DNA of 64,000 nt from Alistipes sp. (lineage in GTDB: Bacteria > Bacteroidota > Bacteroidia > Bacteroidales > Rikenellaceae): positions 154,932 to 218,931 of the forward strand of contig JAFSDP010000007.1 of NCBI GenBank assembly GCA_017436185.1, written 5' to 3'. A program made the translations under genes and the position numbers. The notes beneath the pieces are model-generated. The model saw nothing but the letters and a program-made list of their open reading frames with translations, had not been told where the DNA came from and ran no database searches. This document shows, in pieces, positions 47,848-55,576 of the stretch. Each line of letters starts with the position of its first letter. Positions within the stretch are counted from its first letter, which is position 1.

Positions 47848-49452
47848 ATGTCCCAACGCAAAGAACAAGATATGATGTTGCGTGGCTGGAAGACGGCCGC
47901 CTGGGTCTTGGTGGCCTTGGTGGTTGTCAGCCTCATCCCCCCGATGACCGTCGGCGGCATCGAGTTGCGCCGTGCCAACATCTTCTCGGACCTCTACTCT
48001 TTCCACGATGCCACCCAAACCAACACTTCGGAGGAGATTCAACTCTTCGACGAGGCGGAGTTTGAGGTCGATATGGAGGCCGTGAGCGAGCAGGTCGAGG
48101 CGGTGGATTCGATTCCCCGCCAGGCGACCGTCAGCTACGAATGGCCCCTCACGATGGCCGATATGGAGCCGCAACGTGACTCGGTGATCCTCGACAGCCG
48201 CCGCTTCAGCTCACGCCTTACGCCCATCGAGGACTTCAGCACCGACAACCGCTTCGCCACCTTCTGCGATACGCTGATTCGTGCCGACCGTACCATCCGC
48301 ATCGCCGTCTTGGGCGACTCGTTCATCGAGGGCGACATCCTGACGGCCGACCTGCGTGAGCGTCTGCAAACGGCTTTTGGTGGCCGAGGTACGGGCTTTG
48401 CCCCGATGGCCTCGCCCCTTACGGCCTTCCGTCGTACCGTCAAGACCCAATCCAAGGGGTGGACCTCCTACAACGTGATGCAATACAAGAGTACCCCCGC
48501 CCCCTACAACGAGCAATACTTCGTTTCGGGCTGGGTATGCCGTCCGAGCGAGGGGGCCACGACCCGTTGGGAGGCAACCACCTTCCGTCGGGGCCTGGAT
48601 TCGTGCAGCCGTGCCCGTGTGCTCTTCCGCTCGCCCGACGAAAGCCGCATCCGCCTCATTGTCAATGATTCACTCTCGCACGAATTTACGATTGAGCCTT
48701 CCGAGGCGGTGCGTGAGGCCGTGGTGGAGCACGACGCCATCCACTCGTTGGAGTTCCAAGTGCTGGAGGGGGCTTCGACGCTGGTAGGCTACGGTGCCCA
48801 ATTCGAATCGAAGGGTGTCTCGGTGGATAACTACTCGGTGCGCAGCAACAACGGCCAGGCCATCTTCCGCACCAACCCCACCATCAACGCCCAGGTCAAT
48901 GCCCTCGTGCCCTACGATTTGGTCATCCTGCAATATGGCCTAAACATTATGCAGTCCGGTGTCTATAAATACACTTCGTACGGGACACAAATCGAGAAGG
49001 TGATTGCCTACTGTCGGGAGTGTTTCCCCTCGGCAGCCATTCTGGTGCTGGGCGTAAGCGACCGTTCGGTGAAGGGTGACAACGGCTTCGAGACGATGGA
49101 CGCCATCCCCTATATGATTGACTGCCAGCGCACGGCTGCCCGCAATCAGGGTGCCGCCTTCTGGTCCACCTTCGATGCGATGCAGGCCGAGGGCGGTATG
49201 AAGGAGTTTGTGGCCAAGGGGTGGGCCGGCAAGGACTACACCCACATCAACTACGGCGGAGGTCGTCGGGTGGCGTGGGCACTGTTCGATGCCATCAACG
49301 CCGAGGCTGCCAAGGCCGATGAGCGTCTGCGCCGTCAGCGAGAGGCCGCACAGCCGATTCTCGACTCACTGCTTCGTCAAACTTTGGAGGAGGGGATGCA
49401 ACCCGCCGCACCCGCACTTACGGAGGTGCTTCCACTTGAAACAAATCGCTGA
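47848..49452 (+). CDS. Membrane-anchored SGNH/GDSL-family acetylesterase or acetyltransferase
   Basis: A 534-aa protein with an N-terminal membrane anchor (residues 15-35) and a long extracytoplasmic part. The SGNH catalytic Ser158 sits in VLGDSFIEGD and the closing Asp463 and His466 in GKDYTHINYGG; a Gly and Asn block lie between (GTGFAPMA; QYGLNIM). Its last base overlaps the first base of the MBOAT gene, so both are made together. SGNH-MBOAT pairs O-acetylate exported glycans such as peptidoglycan or surface polysaccharide, the MBOAT moving acetyl across the membrane and the SGNH protein transferring it. The target is unknown here. Confidence 0.82.
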   Translation: MSQRKEQDMMLRGWKTAAWVLVALVVVSLIPPMTVGGIELRRANIFSDLYSFHDATQTNTSEEIQLFDEAEFEVDMEAVSEQVEAVDSIPRQATVSYEWPLTMADMEPQRDSVILDSRRFSSRLTPIEDFSTDNRFATFCDTLIRADRTIRIAVLGDSFIEGDILTADLRERLQTAFGGRGTGFAPMASPLTAFRRTVKTQSKGWTSYNVMQYKSTPAPYNEQYFVSGWVCRPSEGATTRWEATTFRRGLDSCSRARVLFRSPDESRIRLIVNDSLSHEFTIEPSEAVREAVVEHDAIHSLEFQVLEGASTLVGYGAQFESKGVSVDNYSVRSNNGQAIFRTNPTINAQVNALVPYDLVILQYGLNIMQSGVYKYTSYGTQIEKVIAYCRECFPSAAILVLGVSDRSVKGDNGFETMDAIPYMIDCQRTAARNQGAAFWSTFDAMQAEGGMKEFVAKGWAGKDYTHINYGGGRRVAWALFDAINAEAAKADERLRRQREAAQPILDSLLRQTLEEGMQPAAPALTEVLPLETNR

Positions 49453-50939
49453 TGGAACGCCTCATAGAGATACTGAAGCCCCTATTGAGTTACGACCCTG
49501 CCTCGCCACTGATTTTCAGTAGCGGGCTCTTCCTCTATCTCTTTGTCGGCTTCCTGGGCCTCTATTACCTGTTGCGTCACACCACCACGGCCCGTATTCT
49601 CTATGTCATCCTCTTCTCGCTCTACTTCTACTACAAGTCGAGCGGAATGTTCTTCGTATTGTTGCTCTTGGTGGCCACCTCCGACTATATGATCGGCTAC
49701 TCGCTCTTCCTGACCGAAGGAAAGCGGATGCGTAAGTTCTTGGTGGCGATGAGTGTCGTACTGAACCTCTCGCTGTTGGGCTACTTCAAATACACCAACT
49801 TCTTTATCGACCTGACGAACCAACTCGTCGGCGAGGGAATGTTCGAGTTTCAGAACATCTTTCTGCCCGTCGGCATTTCGTTCTTCGTCTTCCAGTCGAT
49901 GAGCTACACGATTGACATCTACCGCCGAAAGTTGCGCCCGCTGAATAGTTGGCTCGACTACCTCTTCTACCTCTCGTTCTTCCCGCAGTTGGTGGCAGGT
50001 CCCATTGTGCGTGCAAGCGACTTCATCCCCCAGATACGTCGCCGACCCGTCGTGACTCGGGAGATGTTGGGCAGTGCCGTCTTTTTGCTGCTGACCGGAC
50101 TCTTCAAGAAGGCGGTTATCTCGGACTATATCGCCCTGAACTTTGTCGATCGCATCTTCGATGAGCCGCTGCTCTACTCGGGCGTGGAGTGTCTGGTGGG
50201 CATCTACGGCTACTCGCTGCAAATCTACTGCGACTTCTCGGGCTACTCGGATATGGCCATCGGCCTGGCCCTATTGATGGGCTTCCGCTTCCCCAAAAAC
50301 TTCGATGCCCCCTACCACTCGGCCACCATCACCGAATTCTGGCGACGTTGGCACATTTCGCTCTCGTCGTGGCTGCGTGACTACCTCTATATCTCGTTGG
50401 GGGGCAACCGCAAAGGCAAGTTGCGCACCTACCTTAACCTGCTCATCACGATGCTGTTGGGTGGTCTGTGGCACGGTGCCGCCATCCGCTTTGTGTTGTG
50501 GGGTGCCCTGCACGGCGTAGCGTTGGCACTGCATAAGATGTGGCTCTCGTTTGTCCCCGGGGCGAAGATGCTGGGCAAGGATATGAACCCCGTGATGCGC
50601 CTCTTGGGCGTGGTGTTTACCTTCCACCTGGTCGCCTTCGGATGGCTGATTTTCCGTGCCGACTCGATGCAGACGGTCGAGCTGATGCTGCACCAAATTT
50701 TCACGGCCTTCGACCTCTCGCTCCTGCCGCAGCTCGTGGAGGGCTATGCCGCCTCGATGTTGCTCATCGCCGTAGGCTACCTGCTCCACCTCTCGCCCAG
50801 TCGTCTTGACGAGTGGATGCGAGGCCGCATTGGCCGTGCTCCGATGGGGGTACAGGTGGTGTTGCTGGTGGCCGTAATATGGCTCGTGATGCAAGTTAAA
50901 TCGGCAGATATTCAACCCTTTATCTATTTCCAATTCTAA
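49452..50939 (+). CDS. MBOAT-family O-acyltransferase (AlgI/PatA type)
   Basis: A 495-aa polytopic membrane protein. The conserved MBOAT stretches are visible: FLPVGISFFVFQSMSYTIDIYRRK, FPQLVAGPIVRASDFIPQI, FWRRWHISLSSWLRDYLYI with His301, and LLGGLWHGAAIRF with the catalytic His341. It probably passes acetyl groups from the cytoplasm to the SGNH partner for O-acetylation of an exported glycan. Its start codon overlaps the partner's stop by one base (TGATG). No alginate genes are present, so AlgI in the strict sense is unlikely. Confidence 0.9.
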   Translation: MERLIEILKPLLSYDPASPLIFSSGLFLYLFVGFLGLYYLLRHTTTARILYVILFSLYFYYKSSGMFFVLLLLVATSDYMIGYSLFLTEGKRMRKFLVAMSVVLNLSLLGYFKYTNFFIDLTNQLVGEGMFEFQNIFLPVGISFFVFQSMSYTIDIYRRKLRPLNSWLDYLFYLSFFPQLVAGPIVRASDFIPQIRRRPVVTREMLGSAVFLLLTGLFKKAVISDYIALNFVDRIFDEPLLYSGVECLVGIYGYSLQIYCDFSGYSDMAIGLALLMGFRFPKNFDAPYHSATITEFWRRWHISLSSWLRDYLYISLGGNRKGKLRTYLNLLITMLLGGLWHGAAIRFVLWGALHGVALALHKMWLSFVPGAKMLGKDMNPVMRLLGVVFTFHLVAFGWLIFRADSMQTVELMLHQIFTAFDLSLLPQLVEGYAASMLLIAVGYLLHLSPSRLDEWMRGRIGRAPMGVQVVLLVAVIWLVMQVKSADIQPFIYFQF

Positions 50940-50972
50940 TCCGCCTTTTCAAAATCAATTTTGCATTTAGGG

Positions 50973-50988
50973 TTCTAAATTTTGAATT
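50973..50988 (-). repeat. 16-nt AT-rich intergenic repeat, copy 1
   Basis: TTCTAAATTTTGAATT here is the exact reverse complement of AATTCAAAATTTAGAA at 53404-53419. Each copy sits just upstream of a start codon (PAP2 gene; 56-aa protein gene). Confidence 0.6.
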
Positions 50989-50991
50989 TCG

Positions 50992-51630
50992 ATGTACACG
51001 TTTGACCACGACCTCTTTTTGGCCCTCAACTTCGACGGTGGCGATGTGCTGGACTCGGTGATGCTTGCCATCTCGGGCACGGCGATGTGGATTCCGCTCT
51101 ACCTCTTGATTTTCTACCTCGTGCAGCGTCGTTACGGTTGGCGGGCAATGGGATTCTTCATCCTGCTGTTGGCACTGGCAATGGGGTTAGCCGATGTGGT
51201 GGCCGGCATCTTCAAACACAGCGGCCTTTTGGGCGACCTGCTACCAATGTTTGAGCCCCGTTGGCGACCAATGTTCGAGCCTCAGTTGGAGGGGTTGGCC
51301 ATCACGCCCGACTCGTTGCAGGTGCTGCGTGACGGCGCACTTCTTGCGGACCCCGCCGTGCACGTCCCGATGGAGGCCCTCGGAGGTCGCTTCGGCACCG
51401 TCTCGGCCCACGCCTCGACTGTTTGGGCCTTGTGCATCCTCTCCGCCTCAGTGATTCGTCGTCGATGGTTCAGCATCGTGATGGTGGCCGTGACGCTAAT
51501 GATATGCTATTCGCGCATCTACTTGGCAAAGCACTACCCGATGGATATTTTTTGGGGTACGCTGCTCGGTATCGGGCTGGGTTTGATTGGATATATGCTA
51601 TTTTTTCGCTACTTTTGCCGCACGAAATAA
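50992..51630 (+). CDS. PAP2-family membrane phosphatase
   Basis: A 212-aa inner-membrane protein with six probable helices. The three PAP2 catalytic blocks are present in modified form: KHSGLLGDLLPMFEPRWRP (K-x-RP motif with an insertion), GTVSAHAST in place of PSGH, and SRIYLAKHYPMDIFWG (SRxxxxxHxxxD). Likely substrates are undecaprenyl pyrophosphate, phosphatidylglycerophosphate or lipid A phosphate; the sequence does not say which. It is followed closely by lysS but the genes are functionally unrelated. Confidence 0.87.
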   Translation: MYTFDHDLFLALNFDGGDVLDSVMLAISGTAMWIPLYLLIFYLVQRRYGWRAMGFFILLLALAMGLADVVAGIFKHSGLLGDLLPMFEPRWRPMFEPQLEGLAITPDSLQVLRDGALLADPAVHVPMEALGGRFGTVSAHASTVWALCILSASVIRRRWFSIVMVAVTLMICYSRIYLAKHYPMDIFWGTLLGIGLGLIGYMLFFRYFCRTK

Positions 51631-51656
51631 GACAACAATAAATACGCAATAAAGTT

Positions 51657-53390
51657 ATGGCTTACGAACAATTAAGCGAACAGGAGATTTTGCGCCGCAA
51701 CTCGCTCAAGGCGTTGCGTGAGATGGGCATCGAGCCCTACCCCGCCGAGCGTTTCGACGTAACGGCTACGGCAGCCGAGATTGCCGAGGGTTTTGATGCC
51801 ACGCCCGAGCGCTTCGAGAAGGTGCAGATTGCCGGCCGAATGCTCTCGCGCCGCATTATGGGTAGCGCCTCGTTCTTCGAGTTGCAGGACCACACGGGCC
51901 GCATTCAGGTCTATATCCGTCGTGACGACATCTGTCCCGAGGGCGACACGACGCTCTACAACACCGTCTTCAAGAAGCTGTTGGACATTGGCGACTTCAT
52001 CGGCGTCGAGGGTTTTGCCTTCCGCACCAACTCGGGCGAGCTGTCCGTACACTGCCAGAAGTTCACCATTCTCTCGAAGTCGATTCGTCCGCTGCCCATC
52101 GTTAAGGAGAAGGATGGCCAGCAGTTCGATGCCCTGACCGACCCCGAGGTGCGCTACCGCCAGCGCTATGTCGATTTGGTGGTAAACCCCAAGGTGCGTG
52201 AGGTGTTCGTAAAGCGTGCCAAGATTGTGGCCACGATGCGCAACTACTTCAACGAGCAGGGCTGTCTGGAGGTCGAGACCCCCATTCTGCAGCCCATCCC
52301 CGGAGGTGCTTCGGCCCGCCCCTTCATCACCCACCACAATGCCCTCGATACGGATTTCTATATGCGTATCGCCACCGAGCTCTACCTCAAGCGACTCATC
52401 GTGGGTGGTTTCAACGGTGTCTATGAGTTCGGCAAGAACTTCCGCAACGAGGGTATGGACCGCACCCACAACCCCGAGTTCACCTGTATGGAGATCTACA
52501 TCGCCTACAAGGACTACAAGTGGATGATGGAGTTCACCGAGCAGATGCTCGAGCGTGTATGCCGTGCCGTGAATGACGATAAGACGGAGGTGGAGATCGA
52601 CGGTAAGATGATCTCGTTCAAGGCCCCCTTCCGCCGCCTGACGATGACCGATGCCATCCGTGAGAAGACAGGCTACGACATCACGGGCCAATCGGAGGAG
52701 CAGCTGCGTGAGGCCTGCCGACGTCTCAATGTCGAGATCGACGAGACGATGGGTAAGGGTAAGCTCATCGACGCCATCTTCGGCCAGTACTGCGAGGGCG
52801 ACCTGATTCAGCCCACCTTCATCTGCGACTACCCCATCGAGATGTCGCCCCTGTGCAAGCGTCACCGTGACAACCGTGACCTCACGGAGCGTTTCGAGTT
52901 GTTCGTTGCCGGCAAGGAGCTGTGTAATGCCTACTCGGAGCTTAACGACCCGATCGATCAGCTGGAGCGTTTCCAGGAGCAGATGCGTCTTTCGGAGCGT
53001 GGCGACGACGAGGCGATGTTCATCGATATGGACTTCGTGCGTGCCTTGGAGTATGGTATGCCCAACTGCTCGGGTATGGGTATGGGCATCGACCGTCTGA
53101 CGATGTTTATGACGGGTCAGAGCGCCATCCAGGATGTGCTGTTCTTCCCCACGATGCGTCCCGAGAAGAAGCCTACGATCGACGAGCCCGAGAAGTACAT
53201 CGAAATCGGTGTTCCCGAGGAGTGGGTCGAGGTGATTCAGCGTATGGGTTATGTAACGGTGGAGTCGCTCAAGAAGTTGGCCCCCGGTAAGTTCTACAAC
53301 GACCTGTGCGGCTTCAACAAGAAGAACAAGCTGGGTCTGAAGGCCCCCTCGATGGAGGAGGTCAAGGCTTGGTGCGCCACCGAGGAGTAG
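51657..53390 (+). CDS. lysS: Lysyl-tRNA synthetase, class II
   Basis: A 577-aa cytoplasmic enzyme charging tRNA-Lys. The N-terminal OB-fold anticodon domain (residues about 55-160; [19 protein letters not shown]) precedes the class II core with motif 1 around [16 protein letters not shown], motif 2 [15 protein letters not shown] and motif 3 [12 protein letters not shown]. The C-terminus carries about 70 extra residues ([20 protein letters not shown] to WCATEE) beyond the E. coli length, as is usual in Bacteroidota. Confidence 0.97.
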   Translation: MAYEQLSEQEILRRNSLKALREMGIEPYPAERFDVTATAAEIAEGFDATPERFEKVQIAGRMLSRRIMGSASFFELQDHTGRIQVYIRRDDICPEGDTTLYNTVFKKLLDIGDFIGVEGFAFRTNSGELSVHCQKFTILSKSIRPLPIVKEKDGQQFDALTDPEVRYRQRYVDLVVNPKVREVFVKRAKIVATMRNYFNEQGCLEVETPILQPIPGGASARPFITHHNALDTDFYMRIATELYLKRLIVGGFNGVYEFGKNFRNEGMDRTHNPEFTCMEIYIAYKDYKWMMEFTEQMLERVCRAVNDDKTEVEIDGKMISFKAPFRRLTMTDAIREKTGYDITGQSEEQLREACRRLNVEIDETMGKGKLIDAIFGQYCEGDLIQPTFICDYPIEMSPLCKRHRDNRDLTERFELFVAGKELCNAYSELNDPIDQLERFQEQMRLSERGDDEAMFIDMDFVRALEYGMPNCSGMGMGIDRLTMFMTGQSAIQDVLFFPTMRPEKKPTIDEPEKYIEIGVPEEWVEVIQRMGYVTVESLKKLAPGKFYNDLCGFNKKNKLGLKAPSMEEVKAWCATEE

Positions 53391-53403
53391 GGTTTTTAAG
53401 AAC

Positions 53404-53419
53404 AATTCAAAATTTAGAA
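53404..53419 (+). repeat. 16-nt AT-rich intergenic repeat, copy 2
   Basis: AATTCAAAATTTAGAA, the exact inverted match of 50973-50988; partial repeats (TTTAGAATTCAAAATT) continue to 53435. AT-rich direct and inverted copies of this kind look like a low-complexity intergenic family. Confidence 0.6.
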
Positions 53420-53444
53420 TTTAGAATTCAAAATTGGATTAAAG

Positions 53445-53615
53445 ATGGCAAACAAGAAGACATACGGCGTAGGTATCGGTACGGGATTGGCCATTGGGCT
53501 TGCCTTTGGCCTGCTGATGGACAATTTGGTATTGGGCCTTTGCATCGGTGTAGCCATCGGCTACGGGGGCTCTACCATTGCTGCCACCCGTGAAAAACTC
53601 GACAAAGAGGAGTAA
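53445..53615 (+). CDS. 56-aa glycine-rich membrane protein
   Basis: A short gene encoding MANKKTYGVGIGTGLAIGLA and continuing through FGLLMDNLVLGLCIGVAIGYGG to a charged tail ending DKEE. Two glycine-zipper helices (GxGxGxGxxxG and GLCIGVAIGYG) form a hairpin in the membrane. Similar small glycine-zipper proteins are widespread and uncharacterised. It starts 54 nt after lysS, past the AT-rich repeat. Confidence 0.72.
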   Translation: MANKKTYGVGIGTGLAIGLAFGLLMDNLVLGLCIGVAIGYGGSTIAATREKLDKEE

Positions 53616-53659
53616 GGCAATGACAGCCGCTCACAACTACGGGGAAGCGAAACTAAAAT

Positions 53660-53693
53660 CGTCATTCCCCGGAGCGAAGCGACGATGGGAATC
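53660..53693 (+). repeat. Left palindromic repeat flanking the GIY-YIG gene
   Basis: A 34-nt element beginning CGTCATTCCCCGGAG and ending CGACGATGGGAATC. ATTCCC and GGGAAT pair as the outer stem. It matches in inverted orientation the element at 53999-54038. The end sequences resemble the widespread GTCATTGC...GCAATC palindromes with GAGCGAAGCGACG cores known from many bacterial genomes. Confidence 0.85.
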
Positions 53694-53710
53694 AACCTTT
53701 TACGAACAAC

Positions 53711-53992
53711 ATGGAGCAATCGTATGTATATATCCTCACAAACCAGGATAACAACGTGCTCTATACGGGAGTAACAACTCGACTCGAAGAGCGAATCAAG
53801 CAGCACCGCAATCACGTTGGGAGTGTCTTTACGGCTAAATATAATGCGCACAAAGTGGTTTATATCGAACAATGCCCCAACATTGTTGCTGCTATTCGCC
53901 GAGAAAAACTGATTAAGATGATGCCTCGCCGTCGCAAAATTGCACTCATCGAGCGAATCAACCCTTCGTGGCGTGATTTAATGGATGAGTAA
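53711..53992 (+). CDS. GIY-YIG nuclease-domain protein
   Basis: A 93-aa single-domain protein (UPF0213/URI-like group). YVYILTN (residues 5-11) is the GIY equivalent and LYTGVT (17-22) the YIG; RLEERIKQH follows with the conserved Arg, and YIEQCPN includes a candidate metal-ligand Glu. The tail RREKLIKMMPRRRKIALIERINPSW is characteristic of the group. Such proteins nick or cut DNA; the partner is unknown. It is bounded on both sides by inverted copies of a palindromic repeat, 17 nt upstream of the ATG and 6 nt after the stop. Confidence 0.9.
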   Translation: MEQSYVYILTNQDNNVLYTGVTTRLEERIKQHRNHVGSVFTAKYNAHKVVYIEQCPNIVAAIRREKLIKMMPRRRKIALIERINPSWRDLMDE

Positions 53993-53998
53993 ACGGTA

Positions 53999-54038
53999 GA
54001 TGCCCATCGTCGGACTTACAGTCCTCCGGGGCATGACG
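53999..54038 (-). repeat. Right palindromic repeat flanking the GIY-YIG gene
   Basis: A 40-nt element; on the minus strand it begins CGTCATGCCCCGGAG and ends CGACGATGGGCATC, matching the left copy at its outer arms. The outer stem is ATGCCC/GGGCAT, so relative to the left copy a T-A pair has become G-C, a compensatory change. The centre is a GGACT/AGTCC stem instead of the left copy's GCGAAGC. Confidence 0.85.
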
Positions 54039-54080
54039 TGAATAATGATTTTGTTTTTAACCAAATAACTAGTTAGTAAA

Positions 54081-54839
54081 ATGAGAAAGAAGATTGTAGC
54101 AGGTAACTGGAAGATGAATACGCTCCCCGCCGAGGGTGTGGAGCTGGCCCAGGATGTTGTAGCCAAGAGCTCGGAGGTTTGCGATTGCGTAAACTTCATC
54201 GTATGTCCCCCGTTCACCCACCTCGCACAGGTAGCCGAGGCCCTGAAGGGTTCGAAGGTGGAGCTGGGTGCGCAGAACTGCGCCGCCGAGGCCAAGGGTG
54301 CCTACACGGGTGAGGTAGCCGCCTCGATGATTGCAGCACTGGGTTGCAAGTATGTGATTCTGGGCCACTCGGAGCGCCGTCAGTACTACGGTGAGACCTC
54401 GGAGACGCTCAACAAGAAGATGGAGATGGCCTATGCCAATGGTCTGACCCCCATCTACTGCGTAGGTGAGAACCTGGACGAGCGTGAGGCCGGCAACCAC
54501 TTTGCCGTTTGCAAGGCACAGATCGAGGAGGTTGTTTTCAACCTCACCGAGGAGCAGTTCAAGAATCTGGTAATTGCCTACGAGCCGGTTTGGGCCATTG
54601 GTACGGGTAAGACCGCTACGGCCGAGCAGGCTCAGGAGATTCACGCCTACATCCGCGAGGTGCTGGCTTCGAAGTTCGGTGAGTTGGCTGCCGAGTGCCC
54701 CATCCTCTATGGTGGCTCGTGCAAGCCTTCGAACGCCGCCGAGATCTTCGCCAAGGAGGATGTGGATGGTGGTCTGATTGGTGGTGCAGCCCTCAAGGCC
54801 GAGGATTTCATCGCCATCGGCAAGGGCTTTATGGCCTAA
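54081..54839 (+). CDS. tpiA: Triosephosphate isomerase
   Basis: A 252-aa (beta/alpha)8 enzyme interconverting dihydroxyacetone phosphate and glyceraldehyde 3-phosphate. The N-terminal Lys is in GNWKMN, the catalytic His in LGHSERR, the catalytic Glu in [11 protein letters not shown] with the flexible loop following, and the phosphate-binding LYGGS near the end. It stands alone before a strong terminator, behind the GIY-YIG/repeat unit. Cytoplasmic. Confidence 0.97.
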   Translation: MRKKIVAGNWKMNTLPAEGVELAQDVVAKSSEVCDCVNFIVCPPFTHLAQVAEALKGSKVELGAQNCAAEAKGAYTGEVAASMIAALGCKYVILGHSERRQYYGETSETLNKKMEMAYANGLTPIYCVGENLDEREAGNHFAVCKAQIEEVVFNLTEEQFKNLVIAYEPVWAIGTGKTATAEQAQEIHAYIREVLASKFGELAAECPILYGGSCKPSNAAEIFAKEDVDGGLIGGAALKAEDFIAIGKGFMA

Positions 54840-54857
54840 TCCAAACCGATTTCAACC

Positions 54858-54892
54858 AAAACGGCTGACCCGCAAGGTTCAGCCGTTTTTTT
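54858..54892 (+). terminator. Terminator of tpiA
   Basis: AAAACGGCTGA pairs with TCAGCCGTTTT (with CC/GG extending the stem) and ends in T7, starting about 19 nt past the tpiA stop. Confidence 0.92.
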
Positions 54893-54976
54893 ACGATTAT
54901 TTTCAAGGTAATGATGCAGTATTTCGCACCCAAGAGCATTTACCTTATAAAAGGGATTTATTTACGAAAAACAATT

Positions 54977-55576
54977 ATGAAAAGGTATCTACTGCTGCTC
55001 TTGACCGTTTGCGCATTAACGGCGTGCGACAAAGACGAAAAGGGACAACTGTTGTCCAAAAACCAACTCACGGCCATCATCAACGAAACGATGTATATCG
55101 ACCGTCAGCCCTTCAATCTTTGGTATCGCACCACCCCGCATAGCACCTATACGCCCTACTCGCCAACGGCAGATGTGGCCCATTTGCTCATCATCAGATC
55201 GGTACTCACCCCCACGCAAGGCGACGGGGAGGAGTGTCTGCTCGTACTCTACATCCCCAACTTTACGATCAGAGACTCGTGGGTGGGCTTTGAAACCTCG
55301 TTTGAACAACTGCCCCCGGAGAGCGATTTGGAGGAGTTGGCTACGTTGGGACACCACCTCAAAGCAAGCCGTAAAGGTGTAGCCGTAATTAAAATCGGCT
55401 CTTCTAAACATTGCTCGGCGCAGGGCACACTCCGCATCACCAAACAGAATGGGCTATGGTATCACGCCGACCTAACGTTAGAGAATGAGGAGTTCTCGAT
55501 GCAAGGAAAGTTATATAGTTCTATTTACGAGTGTTCTATTTACGAGTCGATAGCGTCAGCTACAAGTGGGCTTTGA
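54977..55576 (+). CDS. Hypothetical lipoprotein
   Basis: A 199-aa lipoprotein; the start at 54977 gives MKRYLLLLLTVCALTAC. The Cys is followed by DKDEK, an acidic stretch that resembles the surface-export signal. The body is an alternation of short strands with a KNQLTAIINETMYID opening resembling DUF4296-type or other small Bacteroidota lipoproteins, but no family is certain. The C-terminus ends in a duplicated SIYEC SIYES encoded by a perfect 15-bp tandem repeat at 55518-55547. The gene overlaps the convergent hydrolase gene by 17 nt. Confidence 0.72.
   Translation: MKRYLLLLLTVCALTACDKDEKGQLLSKNQLTAIINETMYIDRQPFNLWYRTTPHSTYTPYSPTADVAHLLIIRSVLTPTQGDGEECLLVLYIPNFTIRDSWVGFETSFEQLPPESDLEELATLGHHLKASRKGVAVIKIGSSKHCSAQGTLRITKQNGLWYHADLTLENEEFSMQGKLYSSIYECSIYESIASATSGL
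55518..55547 (+). repeat. 15-bp in-frame tandem duplication
   Basis: GTTCTATTTACGAGT occurs twice with no gap at the 3' end of the lipoprotein gene, adding five residues in frame. Confidence 0.85.

Noticed and set aside
53617..53710. A CRISPR repeat or an rRNA-related hairpin for the palindrome before the GIY-YIG gene
   Set aside because: There are only two copies, in opposite orientation, with a gene between and no spacers.
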